Shown: positions 33,291 to 39,802 of the stretch, piece after piece | How the letters are laid out: every line of letters begins with the position of its first letter | Position numbering within the stretch: position 1 is the first letter of the stretch | Source: Deltaproteobacteria bacterium | Lineage (GTDB): Bacteria > Desulfobacterota > Dissulfuribacteria > Dissulfuribacterales > QOAL01 | DNA length: 39,802 nt | Reading direction: 5' to 3' | Assembly (NCBI GenBank): GCA_015489315.1 | Contig: WFZZ01000057.1 | Span: 1-39,802, forward strand | Program-made: the position numbers and the translations under genes | Notes under the pieces: model-generated | Told to the model about the DNA's origin: nothing | The model's database searches: none | Seen by the model: only the letters and a program-made list of their open reading frames with translations

Positions 33291-33948
33291 GGGTCTAAGT
33301 TCACTTGAAAAAACTTTAAGAGTTTCAGAAGTATTTACCAGTATTCAAGGAGAAGGGACACATTCTGGACTTCCTTGTTTTTTTATAAGGCTTACTGGGT
33401 GTAATCTTAGATGCAGTTATTGTGATACCAAATATGCATATTACAATGGAAAGCCTATTCCTATTAGGGACCTTTTAAGGCTCTGGGAAAAAAGTGGGCT
33501 AAGGTTAGTCCAGATAACAGGGGGTGAACCCCTTTTAAGCCCAAATGTCTATGATTTGTTAGATGTTTTTTTAGCTAATGGAGCAAAGTGTATCCTGGAG
33601 ACAAATGGGAGTCTATCAATTTCAAATGTGCCCCCGGAAGTGACAAAAGTTCTTGACTGGAAAACTCCAGGAAGTGGGTTTGGCCAATCATTTTTGAAGG
33701 AAAATTTAAGATACCTTTCTTTTAAGGATCAAATTAAATTTGTAATTACATCAGAGGAAGATTACAGGTGGGCAAAACGTATTGTCGAAAAAAATTTTTT
33801 GCCAGAAATTTGTGAAGTTTTAGTTTCCCCCGCTTGGGGACAAGTGGACGCAAAATGCCTTGCAAATTGGGTAATTGAGGACAAATTACAAGTCAGATTT
33901 CAGATTCAGTTGCATAAATTTCTCTGGGGCGATAAAAGGGGTGTTTAA
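33283..33948 (+). CDS. queE: 7-carboxy-7-deazaguanine synthase QueE
   Basis: A 221-residue radical SAM enzyme that contracts the QueD product to 7-carboxy-7-deazaguanine. It has VSEVFTSIQGEGTHSGLPCFFIRLTGCNLRCSYCDT with Cys40, Cys44 and Cys47 as the iron-sulfur ligands in a CX3CX2C spacing, then the TGGEPLLSP motif and the VLDWKTPGSG and IKFVITSEEDY segments. The frame is open to TTG 33220, deep inside queD, but family proteins begin near LRVSEVFTSIQGEG. GTG 33283, eight bases before the queD stop and nine after an AGGTG, is the best start; GTG 33271 is an alternative. QueC and FolE are not in the window. Confidence 0.9.
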   Translation: MNKGLSSLEKTLRVSEVFTSIQGEGTHSGLPCFFIRLTGCNLRCSYCDTKYAYYNGKPIPIRDLLRLWEKSGLRLVQITGGEPLLSPNVYDLLDVFLANGAKCILETNGSLSISNVPPEVTKVLDWKTPGSGFGQSFLKENLRYLSFKDQIKFVITSEEDYRWAKRIVEKNFLPEICEVLVSPAWGQVDAKCLANWVIEDKLQVRFQIQLHKFLWGDKRGV

Positions 33949-33965
33949 AAATACGTTAAAAGGCG

Positions 33966-33994
33966 TTGACATTGAAGAATAAATAAGGTAAAAG
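33966..33994 (+). promoter_or_regulatory. Possible promoter for the ATP synthase operon
   Basis: A perfect TTGACA at 33966-33971 is separated by 17 bases from TAAAAG at 33989-33994, which matches only four of six positions of the -10 consensus. It lies in the only sizable gap (130 bases) before the operon and would give a leader of about 75 bases. Confidence 0.45.
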
Positions 33995-34011
33995 CTAAAT
34001 CCAAAATAATG

Positions 34012-34029
34012 AATGAAGCTTCATTTTTT
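34012..34029 (+). terminator. Weak hairpin with T-run before the ATP synthase operon
   Basis: AATGAAGCTTCATT (34012-34025) is a perfect palindrome overlapping a run of six T's. The stem is only five AT-rich pairs, so termination would be weak. It could end queE transcripts or act as an attenuator in the ATP synthase leader; position downstream of the proposed promoter makes the second possible. Confidence 0.3.
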
Positions 34030-34078
34030 CTTTCATTGAAAAAATTTGGCTACTAAGCCTTCGGGGGTAGGAGAGCAT

Positions 34079-34504
34079 ATGATTACTATAGATCTATCAT
34101 TCTTCGCTGAAATCATTGGAATGTTAATCCTCATAGTTGTCCTAAATTCTATGCTCTATGAGCCGCTCAGGCGCGTTATGAAAGAGCGAAAAGAGCAGAT
34201 GGATGCCCTAGAGGGAGAGGCAATAAAATTTGAAGACAGGATCAAAAGTCTTGTGGAAGACTATGAAAGAAAGCTTCAAGAGGCTCGCAAGGCTGGAAAA
34301 TCCGAATTTGAGAAATTGAGAAACGAGGCTCGCGAGGAAGAAAAGAAGCTTATTGAAGAAAGTACAAAAGAGGCTGAAGCAAAAAGGCAAGAGCTTATGC
34401 AGCAGCTCACTAGCCAAATAGAAGCAGCTAAGAAGGAGCTTCAGGCTAAGGCAGAGGCCTTTGCAGTGGAAATTGCTCAAAAGTTGCTTGGGAGGGCTGT
34501 ATAA
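34079..34504 (+). CDS. atpF': ATP synthase Fo subunit b' (first b-type subunit)
   Basis: A 141-residue peripheral-stalk subunit. One membrane helix at about residues 8-26 (FFAEIIGMLILIVVLNSML) is followed by YEPLRRVMKERKEQMDA and a long charged coiled coil to the end. ATG 34079 is supported by AGGAG five bases upstream; the open frame to TTG 34046 encodes an unlikely leader. It is the shorter and non-exported-looking member of the b'/b pair; the next gene is the other. The a and c subunit genes are not upstream, so they lie elsewhere, as is usual in Desulfobacterota. Confidence 0.92.
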   Translation: MITIDLSFFAEIIGMLILIVVLNSMLYEPLRRVMKERKEQMDALEGEAIKFEDRIKSLVEDYERKLQEARKAGKSEFEKLRNEAREEEKKLIEESTKEAEAKRQELMQQLTSQIEAAKKELQAKAEAFAVEIAQKLLGRAV

Positions 34505-35218
34505 ATGTCATTTAAAATTAAGAACTTATTCATAGCGCTTTTTCTAGGGTTTTTGTCAGTTGTGTATTTTGTAGCCCCAGTAATGGCTAGTGAGGGTTCT
34601 GGGCATGAATCTGTGGTGGCGCATGAGTCTGCAAAAAGCATAGATGCAGGTCATGCTGCTAGTCATGGTGCATCGGAAGAAGCAACTCACGGGGGTGCTC
34701 ATGAAGGAGGGCATGAAGGCCATCATGGTTTAACGCATGGCCAGGTGATGAATTTTTTATGGCACTGCCTTAACTTTGCTCTTTTGGTAATAATCCTTGT
34801 AAAATATCTTAAAAAACCAATTACTGACAGCCTTAAGGGTCGCCAGGAATCCATAGCAAAGGCCTTTGAAGAGCTTGAAAATAAAAAGGTTGAAGCAGAG
34901 AAGCGCTATCAGGAATATGTGAAAAAGCTTTCGGGAATGGATGAAGAAGCAAAGAGTATCCTCGAGAATTTTATAAAACAAGGTCAAAAAGAACGTGAAC
35001 ATATAATAGAGCAGGCCAAGGCAGCTGCCGAGCGTATTAAGTCGCAGGCCGAGTTTTATGTGCAGCAGGAGCTTGCTAAGGCAAAGACAGAACTCCAAAA
35101 AGAGGTTGCCGATACAGCAGTCAAGCTGGCTGAGGAAATAATAAGGAAAAACCTGAATGAGCAAGATCAATCAAAGCTCATCAGTGAATATCTTGAAAGG
35201 GTGGTGCAGAAAAATTGA
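34505..35218 (+). CDS. atpF: ATP synthase Fo subunit b with signal peptide and His-rich arm
   Basis: A 237-residue stalk subunit, longer than the usual 155-170 residues. Residues 1-28 look like a signal peptide (LFIALFLGFLSVVYFVAPVMA). Residues 29-80 are rich in His, Gly, Glu and Ala, with ten histidines between positions 34 and 78 (for example HGGAHEGGHEGHHGLTHG). A membrane helix follows at about 83-101 (NFLWHCLNFALLVIILVKYL), then LKKPITDSLKGRQ and the coiled coil. A short exported N-terminus is known in deltaproteobacterial b subunits; the long His-rich form is the oddity. It starts right after atpF' and overlaps the delta gene by four bases. Confidence 0.92.
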   Translation: MSFKIKNLFIALFLGFLSVVYFVAPVMASEGSGHESVVAHESAKSIDAGHAASHGASEEATHGGAHEGGHEGHHGLTHGQVMNFLWHCLNFALLVIILVKYLKKPITDSLKGRQESIAKAFEELENKKVEAEKRYQEYVKKLSGMDEEAKSILENFIKQGQKEREHIIEQAKAAAERIKSQAEFYVQQELAKAKTELQKEVADTAVKLAEEIIRKNLNEQDQSKLISEYLERVVQKN

Positions 35219-35766
35219 TTAGCACAGTATTAGCAAGAAGGTATGCAAAGGCGCTCTTTGCCGCTGGCAAAGAGGAGGATAAGTTGCAGGCCTTTAATGA
35301 GACCCTTCAGGAGATTAGGGCCTTTTTAAGTGCCAACCCTGAGATTGAGGCCGCCCTGGAGAGTCCTGTGATTGGCCTGGATGTTAAGCAAGAGGTGATT
35401 GAGGAAATCATTAAGGCCTCCAAGGTGGATAAGACCATGGCCAATTTTTTGAGGGTCCTGGTTCAGAATAATAGGGTTCACCATATTGGTCTTATCGCTG
35501 ACTCCTTCCAGGAATTGATGGACGAGGAGCTGGGGGTGGTCAGAGCCAAGGTTATTACAGCAATTCCCTTGAAGAAGGACCTCAAGAAAAAGATGGAAGA
35601 GGTCTTCTCACAAGTCACGGGTAAGCAGGTAGTGCTCGAGACAAAGGAAGACCCTGACATAATTGGTGGTGTCATTGCCCATGTTGGAGACATGGTTTGG
35701 GATGGCAGCATCAAAAGCCAATTGCTAGGCTTTAAAGAAACCATAGGGAGAGGTGAAATAGGATAA
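35215..35766 (+). CDS. atpH: ATP synthase F1 subunit delta
   Basis: A 183-residue delta subunit linking the F1 head to the b-subunit stalk. The [21 protein letters not shown] start, [39 protein letters not shown] core and the [26 protein letters not shown]-terminus are typical. It starts with TTG at 35215, overlapping the atpF stop as TTGA, and its own stop overlaps the atpA ATG by one base. Confidence 0.95.
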   Translation: MISTVLARRYAKALFAAGKEEDKLQAFNETLQEIRAFLSANPEIEAALESPVIGLDVKQEVIEEIIKASKVDKTMANFLRVLVQNNRVHHIGLIADSFQELMDEELGVVRAKVITAIPLKKDLKKKMEEVFSQVTGKQVVLETKEDPDIIGGVIAHVGDMVWDGSIKSQLLGFKETIGRGEIG

Positions 35767-37289
35767 TGGCACAGATAAACGCATCCGAAATCAGCGATAT
35801 AATAAAGAAAAAAATAGAAGAGTTTGAAAAGACGGTCGATCTGGCAGAAACTGGTACCGTTCTATCAGTAGGTGATAACGTTGCCCGCGTCTATGGCGTT
35901 CGTAATTGCATGGCCATGGAGCTTTTGGAGTTTCCTGGAGGTATCATGGGTATTGCCCTGAACCTTGAACAGGACAATGTCGGTGTTGCCATTATGGGCG
36001 ACGTTACAGGCATTAAGGAAGGCGACCTGGTCAAAAGAACTGGCAAGATTGCTCAGGTGCCAGTTGGTGAGTGCATGTTGGGAAGGGTCGTTGATTCTCT
36101 GGGTAATCCCATTGATGGAAAGGGCCCGATAAATGCCACTGAATTCCGCAGGATTGAGATGAAGGCCCCAGGCGTTATTGACAGAAAGCCAGTTCACGAG
36201 CCCTGTTATACGGGTCTAAAGGCAATAGACGCCATGACTCCAGTTGGACGCGGCCAGCGTGAGTTGATTATTGGCGACCGTCAGATTGGAAAAACGGCAA
36301 TTGGAGTAGACGCAATCATCGCTCAAAAGGAGACAGATGTCTATTGTATTTATAATGCAGTTGGTCAGAAGCAGGCAACTGTGGCGCTGGTTGTTGAGGC
36401 TCTTAGGCGTGCAGGCGCCATGGATTACACTATAGTTGTTGCAAGTAGTGCTAGCGAGCCTGCCTCTCTCCAATATCTGTCCTCCTTCTCCGCAACAGCA
36501 ATGGGCGAATACTTTAGGGATAATGGAAAACATGCCCTGATCATTTATGACGACCTTTCAAAGCAGGCTGTTGCATATCGTGAGCTGTCACTTCTTCTCA
36601 GACGTCCTCCAGGACGTGAGGCATATCCTGGAGACATCTTTTATAACCACTCAAGGCTCCTTGAAAGGTCGGCAAAGCTGAATGATGAACTGGGGGCAGG
36701 AAGTCTGACAGCCTTGCCGATTATTGAAACACAGCAGGGTGACGTTTCCGCATATATTCCAACGAACGTTATTTCAATTACAGATGGACAGGTCTATTTA
36801 GAGCCATCCCTATTTTTCGCTGGTATTAGACCTGCAGTTAACGTAGGGCTTTCGGTCTCAAGGGTTGGTGGTGCTGCTCAGGTAAAGGCCATGAAGCAAG
36901 TTGCCGGAACCCTTCGTTTGGATCTTGCCCAGTATCGTGAGCTTGCTGCCTTTGCTCAGTTTGGTAGTGACCTTGATGAAGCTACACAAAAGCAGTTGAG
37001 ACGTGGTGAGAGGTTAGTCGAGCTTCTTAAACAGCCACAATACAATCCTCTTCCAATGGAAAAACAGGTCCTGGCTCTTTTTGCAGGAACAAAGGGGTTA
37101 TTGGATGAGCTTCCTGTTTCTGCTATCCAGGAATTTGAAAAGGAACTCTACGAATTTGTTGAGCAAAAATATCCACAGATTTATGAAGAATTAAGGGAAA
37201 AACAAGAGATAAGCGATGCTCTGGATAAAAAAATGAGGGATGCAATCGCTGAGTGTATCTCACAGTTTAAGAGTGCTCGGAACCTGTAA
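35766..37289 (+). CDS. atpA: ATP synthase F1 subunit alpha
   Basis: A 507-residue non-catalytic nucleotide-binding subunit of normal length. It has the P-loop GDRQIGKTA (about residues 169-177), the [22 protein letters not shown] loop and the [13 protein letters not shown] arginine-finger segment. The N-terminal crown and the C-terminal helical bundle are complete. Arginine codons are largely CGT/CGC, unlike the AGG/AGA preference of most other genes here, which suggests high expression. Translation is coupled to atpH through a one-base overlap. Confidence 0.98.
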   Translation: MAQINASEISDIIKKKIEEFEKTVDLAETGTVLSVGDNVARVYGVRNCMAMELLEFPGGIMGIALNLEQDNVGVAIMGDVTGIKEGDLVKRTGKIAQVPVGECMLGRVVDSLGNPIDGKGPINATEFRRIEMKAPGVIDRKPVHEPCYTGLKAIDAMTPVGRGQRELIIGDRQIGKTAIGVDAIIAQKETDVYCIYNAVGQKQATVALVVEALRRAGAMDYTIVVASSASEPASLQYLSSFSATAMGEYFRDNGKHALIIYDDLSKQAVAYRELSLLLRRPPGREAYPGDIFYNHSRLLERSAKLNDELGAGSLTALPIIETQQGDVSAYIPTNVISITDGQVYLEPSLFFAGIRPAVNVGLSVSRVGGAAQVKAMKQVAGTLRLDLAQYRELAAFAQFGSDLDEATQKQLRRGERLVELLKQPQYNPLPMEKQVLALFAGTKGLLDELPVSAIQEFEKELYEFVEQKYPQIYEELREKQEISDALDKKMRDAIAECISQFKSARNL

Positions 37290-37307
37290 TTCAGGGGGCT
37301 AAGATAA

Positions 37308-38198
37308 ATGGCATCCTTAAAAGATATTAAATTAAAAATTCAAGGTATAAAAAAGACGGAACAGATAACCAAGGCCATGAATATGGTGGCTGCGGCAAAA
37401 TTCCGCGGTGCTCAGGAGCGGATGGAAGAATTCCGCCCCTATGCCAGTAAATTTGCCACAGTCATGGGGCAGTTATCTGGTACCGCTAATCCAAACGCCT
37501 TTCCTTTAATGGAACAAAGGGAAGTTAAAAATAGTTTATTATTGGTTGTCACTTCTGATAGAGGTCTTTGTGGAGCCTTTAATGCAAATATCATAAATGC
37601 ATCTGAGAAGTTTCTTGACTCCAAAAAGGAGAAGGGAATAGGCGTATCTGTGGGATGCATTGGTAAGAAGGGTTCCCAGTATTTCACAAAAAGAGATTAT
37701 GAGGTGCCTATAAATATTACCGACTGTATGGCAAAGGTTGAAATGGTAAACGCCAGGCAGGCTGGCCAGGAATTAATCCATCTTTTTTTAGATGGAAAAG
37801 TGGATGAGGTCCATCTCATATACGGTCGGTTTATTAATGTTGTAACTCAGAAGCCAACTATAAATAAGCTTCTACCAATATCTGCGTCCGGCTTGGGTGA
37901 ATCCGGTGGTGAACAAGAGGAAAAGGAAGGGCCAAAATCCACCTACATTTATGAGCCGGCACCAGAAGAAATTTTAGATAAATTAATGCCCATGTACATA
38001 AATGTTCAAATTATGGCAGCAATGCTTGAAACAGTGGCAAGTGAACAAGCTGCAAGAATGACTGCCATGGACAATGCTACAAGGGCATGTGGTGATATGA
38101 TTCATGAGTTAACACTTGCTTTTAATAAGGCACGTCAGGCCTCCATTACTGCTGAATTAATGGACATAGTTGGCGGTGCTGAGGCCCTAAAAGGATAA
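37308..38198 (+). CDS. atpG: ATP synthase F1 subunit gamma
   Basis: A 296-residue rotor-shaft subunit. The N-terminal LKDIKLKIQGIKKTEQITKAMNMVAAAKFRGAQ and the C-terminal ARMTAMDNATRACGDMIHELTLAFNKARQASITAELMDIVGGAEAL helices form the coiled-coil shaft. The DRGLCGAFNANI strand is the family signature. A Gly/Glu-rich loop at about residues 193-212 (SGLGESGGEQEEKEGPKS) is a modest insertion. It lies 18 bases after atpA. Confidence 0.97.
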   Translation: MASLKDIKLKIQGIKKTEQITKAMNMVAAAKFRGAQERMEEFRPYASKFATVMGQLSGTANPNAFPLMEQREVKNSLLLVVTSDRGLCGAFNANIINASEKFLDSKKEKGIGVSVGCIGKKGSQYFTKRDYEVPINITDCMAKVEMVNARQAGQELIHLFLDGKVDEVHLIYGRFINVVTQKPTINKLLPISASGLGESGGEQEEKEGPKSTYIYEPAPEEILDKLMPMYINVQIMAAMLETVASEQAARMTAMDNATRACGDMIHELTLAFNKARQASITAELMDIVGGAEALKG

Positions 38199-38229
38199 AT
38201 TTTACGGGTAAATACCCTGTGGGAGGTAG

Positions 38230-39639
<1,410 letters not shown>

Positions 39640-39654
39640 AATTAAGGTGATAAA

Positions 39655-39802
39655 ATGGCCAATAAACTAAATTTGGAAGTGGTCACACCAACTAAGCTAG
39701 TAGTAAGTGAGCAGGTGGATTTATGTACAGTGCCAGGCACAGAAGGTGTGTTTGGTGTTATGGCAAATCACGCGCCTATTTTAGCCACCATAGCCATTGG
39801 TG
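39655..39802 (+). CDS. atpC: ATP synthase F1 subunit epsilon, 5' part (cut by window end)
   Basis: An open frame from ATG 39655 to the window edge, 49 full codons. The translation starts MANKLNLEVVTPTKLVVSEQ and continues CTVPGTEGVFGVMANHAPIL, the beta-sandwich start of the epsilon subunit, which regulates the rotor. The ribosome-binding site AAGGTG stands five bases before the ATG, 15 bases after the atpD stop. The C-terminal helical domain lies outside the window. Confidence 0.95.
   Translation, partial: MANKLNLEVVTPTKLVVSEQVDLCTVPGTEGVFGVMANHAPILATIAIG

Noticed and set aside
34757-35170. A 137-codon open frame on the minus strand opposite atpF
   Set aside because: It is the mirror of a coiled-coil coding region rich in Lys/Glu codons, giving Leu/Phe-rich nonsense, and no ribosome-binding site or family similarity is visible.

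Overview
The window reads as a stretch of chromosome from a motile Gram-negative bacterium, most likely a member of Desulfobacterota (the former Deltaproteobacteria). This is inferred from four things: flagellar L- and P-ring genes; an F1Fo operon in the order b', b, delta, alpha, gamma, beta, epsilon without the a and c genes, and with a signal-peptide-bearing b subunit; a YedF (TusA plus DsrE) protein; and a small protein that I recall as a family of sulfate-reducing deltaproteobacteria (DVU0772-like). The DNA is fairly AT-rich. Most genes favour AGG/AGA arginine codons and the proteins are rich in Lys and Glu, which would fit a thermophile but does not prove one. I see no rRNA, tRNA, CRISPR array, IS element or prophage.

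Layout. (1) 1-1941, plus strand: 3' part of a radical SAM gene, an inositol-monophosphatase-family gene and a zinc-ribbon NUDIX gene. (2) 1938-17333, minus strand: a long flagellar block. In transcription order it holds a secreted SH3-like protein, a fliK-like gene, a stand-alone FlhB C-terminal domain, flgF, flgG, flgA, flgH, flgI, a FlgJ-type rod-binding protein, a FlgN-like chaperone, flgK, flgL, csrA and fliW. It then continues into nrdR, yedF and a response-regulator/GGDEF gene. A near-consensus sigma-54 promoter precedes flgF and a weaker one precedes flgI. (3) 17457-18485, plus strand: the DVU0772-like gene with its own promoter, 5' stem-loop and terminator, then a four-helix membrane protein. 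(4) 18498-19781, minus strand: a TPR-methyltransferase fusion. (5) 19824-26239, plus strand: a TolC / membrane-fusion / RND efflux system coupled to a NUDIX gene. (6) 26241-28150, minus strand: a TauE/SafE-type permease and an aminotransferase. (7) 28327-33948, plus strand except one small secreted protein: rpe, a GAF histidine kinase, then tatD-maf-yggS-queD-queE with overlapping ends. (8) 33966-39802: the ATP synthase operon, cut by the window end inside atpC.

How it fits together. The minus-strand block builds the rod, rings, hook-filament junction and hook-length control. CsrA with its antagonist FliW couples filament assembly to translation. The efflux genes form a complete tripartite pump. 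The queD-queE pair supplies two steps towards queuosine. The ATP synthase genes carry a different arginine-codon choice (many CGT) from their neighbours, as expected for highly expressed genes.

I did not find a clearly new multi-gene system. The items that most deserve a second look are: the enlarged FlgK with repeated modules, the sigma-54 promoter with a possible upstream operator, the histidine-rich periplasmic arm on the ATP synthase b subunit, the DVU0772-like gene with a stem-loop at the predicted 5' end of its mRNA, and the secreted SH3-like protein heading the flagellar block. No stretch over 300 bases lacks a gene.
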